Origin: Ciona intestinalis
Lineage: Eukaryota > Chordata > Ascidiacea > Phlebobranchia > Cionidae
NCBI RefSeq assembly: GCF_000224145.3
Contig: NW_004190455.1
Span: forward strand, 62,001-126,000
DNA: 64,000 bases
Reading direction: 5' to 3'
Shown here: positions 48,763-60,461 of the stretch, piece after piece
Layout of the letters: every line of letters starts with the position of its first letter
Numbering within the stretch: the stretch's first letter is position 1
Position numbers and translations under genes: made by a program
The notes under the pieces: generated by a model
Databases searched by the model: none
Told to the model about the DNA's origin: nothing
The model's input: the letters and a program-made list of their open reading frames with translations, nothing else

Positions 48763-51700
48763 TTATCCTAAAAATGTCGCTTTTTCCATCCCATCCACTA
48801 TTTCTTCACTTGTATGCTCCAAGGACATTTGGAAATATTGTGTTTCGTAATTATTTGAATCACGAACATATTTCAAATAATCTGGGTCGCCCAAAAGGAC
48901 AACTTTGTCTGCAATTATAACGGTCTGTGGTTTTGAGTCGCCGGCCGAATCTGCAGCGGAATGCATGTAGCTCTCACCCTGCAAATATATCATGGGGTCA
49001 GATCGGTTGCACCTAAATCCCATATTTTTCTGATCGTGATTTTAACAACTAACAACGAGTCGCGAGGATACGGGTACACAAATCAGCAATTGCTCCAACC
49101 CAGTGGTCAATATGGGTTGTCCAAATTACCAGCAATACATAAAAAAATGAAAAAACAAACAATAACATACTCGGTAACTCATAAGCGGGCACGAGGTGTA
49201 TGAAACAGAACACCCGTGTTATAACGACTGTCGTTGCCCCACCATGTGAGGATAAATAAGTTACATACGTGGTTACTTGTAAGCTGGCACGAGATGTATG
49301 AAACAGAACACACGTGTTATAACGACTGTCGTTGCCCCACCATGTGAGGATAAATAAGTTACATACGTGGTTACTTGTAAGCTGGCAAGAGGTGTATGAA
49401 ACAGAACACACGTGTTATAACGACTGTCGTTTTCCGGCCACGCGAGGATAAAGTAAGTAACATTCATTCATGCATTCATTGTAAGAATAGGTATCCTTAT
49501 ATACAAATGCCAGCCTAACCACTGTGCTGGATGAGTGGAGTTATAATACCCTATCCTAAAGTAGCCGAGTTGTAGCTATAAATATGGAGACAAAAACACA
49601 CGTAATAATATTACGAACATACTTTGTTGCCCTCCCCTTCAAGTAACTTCAGCAAAGGCAAGTGTGAAGGTTCGTTATGTTTAGTTCGGTTCAGAAATAT
49701 AAAGTCAAACTTATCGACCCCATAATCCAGGGCGAGGTTTGGGATGACTGAACTTGCTTCACTTGCTATAAATGTAACCTGGTAAACATGGAAGTGTTAA
49801 TGTTATACATGGATGTATAGGAATCATGCTACAATTATTTAGTGTGTGATCACTTGTTTATAACATGGGTGTTCTGTTTCGTACACCTAATGAGCGTTTA
49901 CAAGTTACCATGTATGTAATTTTGTGGGTGATTATTTTTATATATGGCTGATAATTTGGACAACCCATTAGTGACCACTGGGTTTAAGCAATTGTCGTTA
50001 AGTGTCTTGCCCAAAGACCACATACACATAAAATGAGCATCGGACCCATTATTCTTTGGTTACAATGTAAGCATATGCAGATGCGCCTACAATGGTAGCA
50101 GCAACAAGCCTTGAACCTGGCATCCTCTAGCTATATGGCAAGCACTCTAACCCGGCCAACTATAAATACGAGTTACCTTGTATGTAACTTTGTGAGTAAT
50201 TGTTTTTATATCGTTGATAATTTAAAGTATTAAACACCTCATTAAATTACATGGGGAGTACCCTGACCCAGCCAACTATAAATACACCTATAGTTTATTG
50301 TATTGTCTATGAGGCCGTTTTTTTTTGGTGTAGTTAAATGACATCGTCGCCTTTAAAGTTGGAAAGTTTGACCCAATCCCTCCCACCCACAAACGGGAAA
50401 TTACACTCGCTGAATTAGGTAAGGTTGAGGTTCTATATTATAGTAAACCCACCCACCTGTTCATCCATTCCCACCATCTTAACAAGCGATCTTGCAGCTT
50501 CCATGTTTTGCTTACACGGCTCAATAACAATTACTTTGCTACTTCGAGGTAAGTTTCGCATGATTCGCAACAAGACGTAGCCCGCATGACAACCAACCAC
50601 TAACACTGACTTAGGCATGTGGGATGATACAATGCCATCGATTATTTTGCCTGAAATATATATTGTTTTATAAGATATATTTCACATGGGCGCCAAACAT
50701 TTTAAAATGCAAGGAGAGGCAGGAAAAGTTAGACCCGCATTTCTATGAAACAAATTTGGTTCCATTATTTACTGATGATGCAGAAAATTACAGCGTAGAC
50801 CTGCCTACCCTGCCACCCCAGGTTTGGCGCGGTTATATAGGTAAGGTCCTACAACATGGCATGGGAAGTCAGGTTTATGTCATAGATGGCCCATTACCCC
50901 AACACCCAGGGTAGTACAACCCATTAGTGACCACTGGGTTGGAGTAATGCTATGTAGTGTCTTGCCCAAGGACACAAATGCTTATCAGTATCGAGCATTG
51001 AATCCGGTATCCTTTGGTTACAATGCGCAAGTGCCTAACCACTGATCTACAGCGCCATATACAATAAACTCAGTGAGTCATAACCAATTAAACATCCTCC
51101 ATGATCACACTGGTTAGTTGGGAACTTGGGACGAGGTAATTCAACAAAGGATTGGGGTCACAATATATAAACAACTTTTTAGCCAAAAACATTTCAAACC
51201 ATGTTTAAACTGTAATCGATAAATTTTTAAATTTAAATTTCAACTTTTTACCTTTAGTATTGCTTAAGCTAGGTCCAAACTCTTTAGTTTTGAAATAATC
51301 GTCAACCACATTCAACATTTCTTCAATATTGATCTTTTTCTCTTGCTCGTTTGGAAATCTATTGTGCACGTAGTTCAACAACCGCTTTGACAACGGTTTG
51401 CCTGTAATGTAAAAACATTAATAGCCGGTGAAGGTCTTTAACCATAGGCGCCAAACCTGGGGTGGCAGGGTGGGCAGGCCAACCCAGGAATTTCTATGCT
51501 GCAGTAATCAGTAGACATTATAAATAATGTGGGGTTCATTTTATTTACAATGTTTTTCAATAAATCACAGCACATAAACGGCAATCCATTCGATTTAGCT
51601 GGGTAACTTTAACTATATAAACATTTTAAAGTTATGTGAAATGTTTTTTTTGAATTTGTCGGCTATTAATTTATGTTTAAAATTTTGCTGTCATTGCTGA

Positions 51701-52550
51701 AAGTACTGCTCTAATAAAAGGAGCATTAAAAACTGCAATATGTGTTTGAAACATGGGTATGGGGCTGAAAGGTTGAGAAGTACTGCCTTTACATATTTAT
51801 CACAAATAAAATTCAGCATGTGATGAAAAGTATGTGTTTCAAACATGGGTGTGAACAGCATACTAGGCTTAATAGTGATGTTACTACCACTGCCCATTCA
51901 ATTTACCAAGCGTACTTTACCAATATTAACTATCACTCAAATACTGGTGAGCTAAACTAAACATACATACGTGCTACACATCATGTATGTAGACACCCAG
52001 TTTAACTACAATTTGTTGGCTTAAATATAAAGCAATTGAAACACATAAAAGTTATTATACAACCTGCTAGAGTCCATGGACCGATTTATTAAATTGAATT
52101 TTGCATAAAATACTTGAAACAACTATTTTAAAAATCCTATTTTTGTTATCCTACAATGGAGGAACAGACTATTGTTCTAGATGTTTTATTGGCACAGATT
52201 ATTATAGTTTTGAAACTTTTATCCGAAACGTTATTTCTTTTTCTGTTTTTTTCAATAAGCGTGTTTTAACAACTGTTGTTTTACTGTTACTACCTGTATT
52301 TTCGCTTTTGTAAACTCTCTTGTTCTTCGTTAGCGAAGGGGCGAAATACATTTGTTTCAAAGCTACAGCTATGCTGCTTACCTGTTACAGTGGTCCAGAA
52401 AGTATCAGGGATATAAAACCGCCCATAAGAATACCACCAGAAGTACCCAGTGTGAAATATCAAGTGTTTTATCATCACAAACCCAATGAAACATGCTAAC
52501 ACGCATATCGCGTATTCTTCAGGTCCGTATAGAGAAGGGTAGAGCAACAT
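48763..52550 (-). CDS. Membrane-anchored catechol-O-methyltransferase-like protein (COMT/TOMT family)
   Basis: Exons, high to low: 52382-52550, 51252-51401, 50457-50650, 49623-49778, 48763-48978; phases agree. The N terminus has a hydrophobic helix (ICVLACFIGFVMIKHLIF), as in membrane COMT and TOMT. The methyltransferase part has GKIIDGIV, the SAM-binding VLVVGCHAGYVLLRIMR, VIVIEPCKQN (acidic SAM contact), VTFIASEASSVIP, VIIADKVVLLGDPDYLKYVRD and SLEHTSEEIVDGMEKATFLG at the C terminus. Against human COMT, Mg ligand D141 is N (FLNRTK), K144 is kept, D169 is kept and N170 is K (ADKV). TOMT is similarly altered and acts as a chaperone for TMC channels in hair cells. About 16 extra residues (GESYMHSAADSAGD) precede the ADKV strand. 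The family is sure; catalytic activity is doubtful. Confidence 0.92.
49085..49475 (-). repeat. SINE with three tail units (COMT-like gene intron)
   Basis: AGCAATTGCTCCAACCCAGT body, then tail units with AACACCCGTGTTATAACGAC, CCCCACCATGTGAGGATAAA and TTACATACGTGGTTACTTGT, repeated about every 98 bp. Confidence 0.82.
49840..50165. repeat. SINE, reverse orientation (COMT-like gene intron)
   Basis: ATAACATGGGTGTTCTGTTT tail, ATATATGGCTGATAATTTGG, CAACCCATTAGTGACCACTG, TAAGTGTCTTGCCCAAAGAC and a head with AGCAACAAGCCTTGAACCTG (B box in reverse). Confidence 0.78.
50835..51060 (-). mobile_element. Second SINE family, full copy (COMT-like gene intron)
   Basis: On the - strand: head GGCGCTGTAGATCAGTGGTT (A-box-like), GGATACCGGATTCAATGC (B-box-like), then TGTCCTTGGGCAAGACACTA, CAACCCAGTGGTCACTAATG and a tail with GGGTGTTGGGGTAATGGGCC and GTAGGACCTTACCTATATAA. 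The tail is the source word of the 97 bp minisatellites at 8950 and 10020. Confidence 0.78.
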
Positions 52551-52609
52551 TTCCTGATAATTTGGATCAAATGTTATTTTACAAGAAAGTATATTTTACA
52601 GCAAATTAT

Positions 52610-52790
52610 GGCACGAGTGAAGAATCCTTTGGTACGTGGCAGAATAGGCTGGCGGAAAGTGTTAGGGGTTGGTGGTTAGGGGTTGATGGTTAGGGGGTTA
52701 GTGGTTAGTGGTTATAGGGGTAAGTAGTTAGGGGTTAGTGGTTATATAGGGGTTAGCAAATAAGGTGGGGAGGATTCCTTTACTAGCACC
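52610..52790. mobile_element. TIR element with telomere-like GGTTAG repeats, second copy
   Basis: GGCACGAGTGAAGAATCCTT at left, GGATTCCTTTACTAGCACC at right, GAATAGGCTGGCGGAAAGTG and then GTTAGGGGTTGGTGGTTAGG-type repeats between. Same layout as 26627-26815. Confidence 0.8.
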
Positions 52791-52941
52791 TAAATTATAT
52801 AAAAGTGTTCAGTAACATTTCCAGAAAAGCAGAACACTCTAAAAACTGGTGAGGTCCATGCAGTAGCACCCCGGGTGTTAGGGTAATGGACCATTGGACC
52901 AACTCTGGCCTAAATCTATCAACTCGTGGCATGCCTCGCTT

Positions 52942-53201
52942 CCAGACTGCAGAGTATGGTAGGTAGCCAGGTCGCGCGATTTTTTACAGACTTTTGGTTA
53001 TGCATGCCACAATTTGTCCCATGCACGCCAATTCATTAAACAAAGAAAAAAATACGTATTAAATTAAATAAGATTTCCTAACGTGGCTTGAAAATGTACA
53101 TGCTTTGCACGCAGATTTTTAATGATAGCCCGCGCGCACGCAAAAAATAACCTTCGTGCACACGCGAGATCTCGTCAGGAATTGCCATACTCTGCAGACT
53201 G
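52942..53201. mobile_element. hAT-like MITE, ~260 bp, 8 bp target duplication
   Basis: TIRs CAGACTGCAGAGTATGG (from 52943) and CCATACTCTGCAGACTG (to 53201), flanked by CCTCGCTT at 52934-52941 and 53202-53209. Inserted in a SINE-type repeat. The interior is CG-rich around CCCGCGCGCACGCAAA. No frame. Confidence 0.88.
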
Positions 53202-54141
53202 CCTCGCTTTAAGACGTAAAACATTACTTACAAGAAATTGAATACTCGTAAAACACTCTTACGGTTAAAACGTATTTACATTTTTGAGTCATTTTATTGC
53301 AAACTTATAAATCTTACCCCAGGATATATCGTTGCTTTATTTGCCATCGTATTAGCTTTTCACTCCGAGCAACAATTTCTTGGAATCTTAGGTTATATTC
53401 TATAGCGAAATACGTCCAACACCCACGATATATTTTACCAAATGAACGTAACCACCAACAAACACTTGTTTTAAATTCGTTACGGATGATTAAATTTCAC
53501 GTGATCATTAAACATAGATACCAGAAAAAATGAATTTTGTAATAAACCGGTGTCTCTCATTTTTTGTTCGTTTCGAAAATATGTACAGCCATATAGCAAA
53601 CAACGCCTTGTATTATTAGGCACCTACCTAAAGGGTTAGAGGTTCAAGGCTCTACGCTACTACTATTGTAATCGCCGGTGTCCTTAGGCAAGATCTAAAA
53701 AGTTTTTCTAACCCAAAATGAGTTGCCCAATTTTTTTAACGTTGTAACTTGTATGCGGACATGAGGTGTATAAGACACCATGTATGCCGTGCAATAAGAC
53801 ACCCATGTCATAACTCTAGTTGCCCAACACACAAGGATAAATATCTAAACAACCAACTGAAATAGTGTAGTTCAAATTTTTTTCTTATTAACTGCACTTG
53901 TAAATTTTATCTCAAGATAAACACTTTTAAGAAACAAACAATTTAAAAATCAAAATTACACGTTATACAAATGTAAAGCACGCAAAGCAACCAATAATTA
54001 CAATGCATATTAATATAAAGCATGTCTGTATAATAAATGTTTTGTTAATACCACAAAATAATACAAGTATAAAAATAATCAATTCGATAGTGCCACGAGT
54101 AGAATAATCAAAATTACTTTTTTATTTAAAATTTCAATCAG

Positions 54142-54339
54142 TATAGTAGGGTGGGGGGAGATGGGACACCTTTTCATTTCATTTTCTCGTCTCATTTGGT
54201 GGTAAACAAAGAAAATTCAAAAAATTATAAAACCATATCCTCACGACTCCCATAGACTGTTGTTAATTGTTTAAAACAAGACCAGGATATTTGGATATTA
54301 TGCGCTAAAGGTGTTCCATCTCCCCCCATAGTACTATAC
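54142..54339 (-). mobile_element. Cimi-1-like MITE copy in the phafin 3' UTR
   Basis: TATAGTAGGGTGGGGGGAGA and CTCCCCCCATAGTACTATAC ends. Its right end lies about six bases from the phafin stop codon (54345-54347, - strand), so it must be transcribed in the mRNA unless cleavage is immediate. Confidence 0.88.
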
Positions 54340-54344
54340 TAATG

Positions 54345-56627
54345 TCAAGCCTCATTGCTTGATTCAGAGTCCGAGCTGTAAGAAGTATCCCCAAATGCAA
54401 GTTTATTATTAGGAACATTTGATGCCGTAACTTCAGGCGTATTGCTACCATTCTGTAAGGACTGATAACATACGTCACAAACTCGTAATGGTTTAGCAGA
54501 TTGATGTTGAATGATACATTTTTTTGTCGAACACGCGTTACAGACCACCAAGCCACATTTCCGACAATGATGTTTTCGTTGTAATGTTGTGAATCTTGTC
54601 TTCTTACACCTCATGCACACAACTGCTTCTGAATCAGGGACCCACGTTGGGGCAAACTGGTCCGTAACACTAATAGATGGTCCTGTTTGAAAGAAACAAC
54701 AATGTATAGGATAATATATAATAAAATACACTTCACAACATACATTAATAGAGACGACCAGATTAGGTAGTTAAATCATTAGTCCTTTAATAATATAATT
54801 ACAAAAATCCCCAGAAAATTGCTTTTTGGCTTGCCTGGCAGCGATGAACAACATGTATGTAGTAAAACTGATGCGCAAATATCTCAAATAAATCAACCGG
54901 TTTATGTATAATAGAACATGTATTGTATCTGTATTCCATTTTACCAGGCACTACCTTGTCCATTAAGCAGGTTTACGATGTAAACATTAAACAAAAGAAA
55001 CAAATTCTAGTAATCGCTACACCCCTTCACCCATTACATTTATATTTTCAAACTATCTGTTCATCATTATTTGCCAAAATTTTCTCAACTGGACACGGTA
55101 TTCCAAGAAAAATATTATTAATAAGTAAAACTTAACTATAAAAGTTTACTGTCTTAGGTTTGTTGACCTATACTAATAATCCAACAAAGTACTTTCGCTT
55201 TGCTGGAGTTATACCTTGTACCCGCACTGCCACACATAGCTTATGGGTTTGGCAATCATGCTGTATCCTCCACTACAGTCTGTATGTGAGCTATCTCTTG
55301 CCTAAATCTCGGTTGCTATGCTCCGAGACCTTGACTAAGTAGGGCAGCTCAAAAAGCTGCGTTTTTAGGGAAGCTTTGTTGTAGCTTTACCATCAAGCTT
55401 TTCTTAATTCCAAGGCTTTAGTATTAATATTATAGGGTGTAACGGCCACATATTTTATACAAAACGTTCTTTTTTTCTCTGTTTTATCAATATGCGTGAT
55501 TTAACTTTTAACAACTGTTGTTTTACCGTTACTACCCGTCTTTTCGCTTTTGTCAACTTTCTTGTTCTTCGTTATCGTGACCGCAGAAACGAAATAAATT
55601 TCATTCATCGTTCAGTATACTATGTATAATATAGCGTATTATGTATATAGTATTCACATTTTGTATTACCTGATTTTTTCTTCTCTTCATCTATACACCT
55701 AGTCATGTGTGTGAGCCATTCTTCTTTCTCCATGGCAGTTTGCGCATAAACGGCGAACGACTTTGAAGGTGAAATAATCAACCATCCGTTCTTTAACGTA
55801 TCAGAACCATCAGCTGCTGCGGTTTCCTCGTTATCGGGGATTTCTTCAACTCTGACATTCCGTAAACTTAACACGCTCTGTTTGTTGTACCTGGGGTACA
55901 AGCATAAGTGTTAGGGGCATAGGCACCAAACCTGGGGTGGCAGAGTGGGCAGGCCAACCCTAGGATTTAAACTCCACTTTAAACAAAAATATTCGCAAGG
56001 TAAACCCATACAAATCACTAATATTTGTAACCATTGATGGTACATGTTAAATGGATTGATTCATTGTTTTACAATTAAAGTCCACAGAGTGATTTAGTAT
56101 AGAATCACTCATAATTAACTATTTCAATACAAATTTTGGTTGTTGAACAAATTTTGTTAAATATAAACTTGTTAAATGTATATTATACTTGAAAACTATG
56201 ATTGGAACAAAGAATTGATTAGTTTAACCACTGCCGTAAAATAAGGTAAAAATAAAAAAACTACATTCAGTATAAAAATACACCCAAAACAGATATTAAC
56301 ATAACCTATTAAAAGTTAGACAACCTTTTTTTCAAATACTTGTACACTAAAACATAAATAGAAAAATACTAAATCTGCTAAAGCCACTAATGAATATATA
56401 TATAATTACCTTTTCTTATTAATTACAATGTTCCCGTATACCAAAACATCATTAAAAAGGAAAAACTGTCGTGCTTTTGGTTTCTTTCTGCATAGTTTCG
56501 TTAGAACACCTTCCCCAACTAACACACGCGATGGATGGAAAAGAGGTTTCCCTGACGATCCGAAACAAGACTCAACGTGGCTGATTCTCCGAGCATTAAT
56601 CTCAGTGTTGGCCAATCTTTCAACCAT
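54345..56627 (-). CDS. PLEKHF2: Phafin: PH and FYVE domain protein (PLEKHF1/2 family)
   Basis: Binds PI3P on early endosomes and lysosomes; vertebrate phafins act in endosome fusion, autophagy and macropinocytosis. Exons, high to low: 56410-56627, 55670-55890, 54345-54682, phases 2 and 1 agreeing. Residues 1-35 match the family start (MVERLANTEINARRISHVE); the PH domain runs from about 35 to 147 (VLTKLCRKKPKARQFFLFND, GWLIISPSKSFAVYA); the FYVE domain, about 160-220, has WVPDSEAVVCMRC, RKHHCRKCG and RVCDVC. The C terminus is short and Ser/Glu-rich (SSDSESSNEA) as in vertebrate PLEKHF2 (Asp/Ser). The protein looks whole. The choice of PLEKHF2 over PLEKHF1 is not resolved; ascidians probably have one gene. 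Confidence 0.96.
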
Positions 56628-57051
56628 TATTCAAACCTAATATTCATTGCGAAACAGGGTTTCTGCAGAAATTGCTACAATTTGAAAAAAACAGTACAGT
56701 AGCATGTTTTGGGAAATGAAGCGGACAGTTTTGAATTACTCACACAGTGATTAACTTGTTATTGCTAATTAGTTTTGGATCATTGGGTTTAAGCAATATT
56801 AATGAAGAACGAAATAGAATAAAAAGAATCAAACAAAAACGACAAAAAAGCATCTTTACTTTAACAATATAATTTTACACCAGATTTTTTATAGGAATGT
56901 ATTCGTGGAATATGAAATATAAGTTTATGCATGATGATATTACAGCTCGCATTTCCTTATCAAATCATGCTGTTTATTCCAAAGAACAAATTCATTCAAT
57001 AAACACAAAAACTAAGCAATGAGAGAAACAGTGTTAGGAACGGTTTATTCT

Positions 57052-57396
57052 TTATTGTTTTAGTAAACCACTGCCAGGAACATGTTTTCGAACTTTTGGC
57101 AGTTCTTCTGGCGTGGGCATATGGTCCCCAGTGACTTTGTTTGGTTCAACGGCAGTTTTAGTTTGTTTTTTCATTTCCGCTCGTGCCATGTTGTAATCGC
57201 CCGAGTCAAAATATTTGCAGCCTTTATTTGCGAGTCTTTGCTGCAGTAAACTCGTGCCGCGCTTCGATTTTAGGTTTCCATATTTTGCAGCGAGCAGCTT
57301 TTCTTGCTCTTTTTCAATTTTAACAGGGGCTTTGGGGACCTTGAAAGATTCCGTTTCCATAGCAGTGTCCTCACTATTTTGTTGCACCACCTCCAT
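57052..57396 (-). CDS. ENSA: Endosulfine/ARPP19 family, PP2A-B55 inhibitor
   Basis: 114 residues in one exon. When phosphorylated by Greatwall (MASTL) on the serine of FDSGDY, endosulfines bind and block PP2A-B55 and allow mitotic entry. That motif is intact (KYFDSGDYNMARAEMKK), preceded by the family helices (EQEKLLAAKYGNL, GTSLLQQRLANKG) and followed by VTGDHMPTPEELPKVR; a PKA site seen in vertebrate forms near the C terminus (RKHS-like) reads RKHVPGSG here. Length is normal and the frame clean. The absence of an intron is unusual relative to vertebrate genes, but the sequence shows no sign of being a processed copy (no A-tail or flanking repeats seen). It lies 425 bp upstream of phafin on the same strand. 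Confidence 0.96.
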   Translation of the reverse strand: MEVVQQNSEDTAMETESFKVPKAPVKIEKEQEKLLAAKYGNLKSKRGTSLLQQRLANKGCKYFDSGDYNMARAEMKKQTKTAVEPNKVTGDHMPTPEELPKVRKHVPGSGLLKQ

Positions 57397-58464
57397 CAGT
57401 AATTATATTGTTACAACAGCAGCAATAAGTAACTAAAACAGACGTCTGGGAAAAGGAAAGCACACAAATGATAAGAATTGTAAAAAGGGTAAAAAATGAT
57501 ACTGGTTTAAAATGTTGAATTATATTTAGATTTGAGTAATGGTAAAACTATTTTTTGGTGTGTATAAAACAAAGCATCTGTGTTATAACGACTGTCGTTG
57601 CCCGCAAAGCAAGGATAAATAGGTTACATACAATCATATTAAAGATACCAAACCTTGCCCAAAACTAGAGTTGGTATTACAGTGCTGTATTTATAAGAAG
57701 GAAAATAAACGATTATGGTGACTTATATTTTCTTGCGTGTGTGGCAGTTTCAATAGTTAGGAACACAGGTGTTCTGTTATATACATTACATAATCCACAT
57801 ATCAGTTATAACTTTATGGGAAAGTGTTTTTGTTTGCAGTAGGCACAGTGAGTGACACGCCCACTCACAAATCTAAAGCTCGTATATATTTAAAATATTA
57901 TTGACTTTTATTTTACTATTTTACTGAAGCAAACATTAAATATTCTAATACTATTAAAAGGTTTTTTGTTTTAAATTTAGCTTAGATTTTTAGTAATTTT
58001 AAAACCCCTGGCCCTGTTAAACAGTACAGCAACAAAATTTAGTTACCAAATTGACTTGTCTATACAGTTATAAAGTACTAGCTTATAAATACTTAAATAC
58101 AAACTATATACTACTGAGTTTAAGTTACAATATTTAGTTATATAATTTATATAAAGCTAAGCTAAACCCAACTGATTAGCGCTTAGAAGCGTACTATAAG
58201 TTAACGTAACAACAGACAGCTAACAAATAAGAAGACTATATATATATCATTACCAAACTTATATTTAAAGCATGCACAAACAATATGTAGAATTACTTCG
58301 TAGAACAAGGGACTCATATACACTGTATGTTTCTAACTAAATGAAACTACGTCAGTAAATATAACACATTACAATTTGCGCCTCTCGTGTGCTGTGTATG
58401 GTTTCTATTGGTCGCTACTTTAAAATAATGTATAATAGATGTTACAATAGAGTTAAACGAATAA

Positions 58465-58775
58465 TTTTTTCTTATTTATCCTCGCATGGCGGGGTAATGA
58501 CAGTTGTTATAACACGGGTGTTCTGTTTTATTCACTTCGTACCCGCCGGTTACCACGTATATGTAACTTTATGGGTGATATATTTCCCATTTTCGTATTT
58601 TTCTGTATGGCTGATAATTTTACAACCATTAGTGACTACTGGGTGGGAGCAACTGCCGTTAAGTGTCTTGCTCAAAGATACATATACGCCCCTAATTCTA
58701 GCAAGCATCGAGCCCCTACCAGAACCGTCTTTTCGCAACACAGGCGCGCTAACCACTATGCCACGGCGCCGAGAA
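58465..58775 (-). mobile_element. Full-length tRNA-derived SINE (Cics-1-like)
   Basis: On the - strand: GGCGCCGTGGCATAGTGGTT head (A box), GACGGTTCTGGTAGGGGCTC (B-box region), GAGCAAGACACTTAACGGCA, CCACCCAGTAGTCACTAATG, CAGCCATACAGAAAAATACG, then one tail unit ending GCGAGGATAAATAAG. A good reference copy for the family in this window. Confidence 0.85.
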
Positions 58776-58907
58776 AACCACGGCAAACTTTCTGTATTCG
58801 TAAATATACACTCGTGGTGGCTAGGATTAAATTATCGCCCACAAACTTGGCACCTCGTAAGCGGGCACGAGGTGTATGAAACAACCGTGTTATACGATTT
58901 TTGGATT

Positions 58908-59105
58908 ATATAATAGGGTGGGAGAAGACGGGACACCTTTACCACATAATATCCATTTACCTTGATCGTGTTTTAAACAATTATCAGCAGTCTATGGAAG
59001 TCGTAAGGATACAGATTTATAAATCTTTTAATGTTCTTTGTTTACTACCAATTAGATCTAGAAAATAGAATGAAAAGTTGTCCCATCTTTCCCCACCCTA
59101 CTATA
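58908..59105 (+). mobile_element. Cimi-1-like MITE copy
   Basis: TATAATAGGGTGGGAGAAGA and TCCCCACCCTACTATA ends, complete. Confidence 0.87.
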
Positions 59106-59295
59106 AAATAAAAAGTGACGGTTAACGGAAACAAGTTATGAAGCTTAATCAGATCGTAATGTCCGACACGTGTTTCTAGTTGCATTTCTGTAGCGATGTG
59201 GTCTAACCGGTTCATAACCCTCAAGTACTAAACCAAACCAAACCACCAACGTTAAACACACGCGTGGCAAGGTTGCATTGAATATTGCATTCGGT

Positions 59296-59492
59296 TATAT
59301 AGTAAGGTTGGGAAAGATGGGACACCTTTTTATTATATTTTACTCGTCCCATATGGTAATAAACAAAGAATATAAATATGTATAAAATTGTCTCCCCACG
59401 AATCCCATAGAGCATAGACCGTTGTTAATAACACGATCAGGATATTTGGATATTATGTGCAAAAAGTGCCCGGTCTTCCCCCACCCTATTAT
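59296..59492 (-). mobile_element. Cimi-1-like MITE copy
   Basis: TATAGTAAGGTTGGGAAAGA and TTCCCCCACCCTATTATA ends, reverse orientation, 190 bp from the previous copy and opposite to it, so the two can pair as a large inverted repeat. Confidence 0.85.
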
Positions 59493-60461
59493 AACTTAAG
59501 ATATATAAACTCGTATACTTTTTGCTGGGTGTAATAGGACAATCTTTTATTTAATGAATACAAAGGTTTTACTTCTGTAGCGTGTTATAACAACTTTCGT
59601 TTTGCTTTAACGTTATCGTCTCTACGTTTTTGTATTATTGTAACTCCTTTGTTAACCGAAGATACGAAATAAAGTTGAACGTATGTAACTTATTTATCAT
59701 CACATGGCAGGGTAACGACAGTCGTTATAACACGGGTGTTCTGTTTCATACACCTCGTGTCCGCTTACAAGTTACCATGTATGTAACTGATTTATCCTCG
59801 CATGGCGGGGCAACGGCAGTCGTTATAACACGGATGTTTTGTTTCATACACCTTGTGCCCGAGATACTATGTATGTAACTTTGATTGCTTTTTTATTACA
59901 CCAACGAAAACTGCATGTTGTATAAGAAGTTTCAAAACCTGATTTGCAACAATAATTAAAAATCATCGGTTATTCATTTTTCACAGCCATGATTCTAAAA
60001 TCCGTCGCCCGTCTTACGTGTTCCACAATTAAAGAGACAACGTGAGTAATTCGCTTCAGGCGATTGCAGTAATATGAACACTGTCGGTTTACTATCAAGA
60101 AATAAGGGTCAGCGAGTTACAGACATTGTATTCTTAGTGTATCAGAATGTTGTTGCTGTATTGGAAAATATGTGTTTCTGTTAACGGTAACTGTTCTTTG
60201 TAATAATTAATTGTTCGTCTCTTCGATTACGGTAGCGAAGATTTAGAAATATTTTAAACGGAAATGCAAGATATAGCGACAAAACAACAGTTGGTAAAAC
60301 GCACTTACAATTAAAAACATATTTATATTTAGTTGGAAGAAAATAATCGTGGTCGCTACACCTAGCAGACAAACGAGCCATGATTGCTGGATTACTGGAA
60401 CAATTGTGTCTTGCCTTTTGAGCGCAAAAGAAACTAAAAAAAGACAAGAAAAACAAGAAAA

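Larger units (their letters stand above)
52551..54141. other. Intergenic region between the COMT-like gene and phafin
   Basis: Contains the COMT-like promoter side, a telomere-like TIR element (52610-52790), a SINE piece (about 52845-53220) broken by a hAT-like MITE (52942-53201), a head-type SINE at about 53625-53850, and AT-rich sequence 53850-54140 with nothing recognised. Confidence 0.6.
57397..60461. other. Intergenic region between ENSA and the galactosyltransferase
   Basis: From 57630 to 58440: AT-rich, nothing recognised except a tail-like piece at about 57560-57630. Then a full-length SINE in reverse (58465-58775), SINE tail piece (58830-58895), two MITEs (58908-59105, 59296-59492), a TAGCGTGTTTT-family copy (59580-59670), two SINE-tail units (59680-59880). 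At 59989-60043 there is a short ATG frame followed by GTGAGT, discussed under rejected items. Confidence 0.6.

Noticed and set aside
58389-58913. 174-codon open frame
   Set aside because: Lies in a full-length SINE with its tail; no gene signal.
59989-60043. Short ATG frame (MILKSVARLTCSTIKE) after an acceptor-like TTCACAG and before GTGAGT
   Set aside because: It could be a first exon, but no downstream exon continues it in frame; reading into the B4GALT exon meets a stop. Could be 5' untranslated or an unrelated gene; not called.
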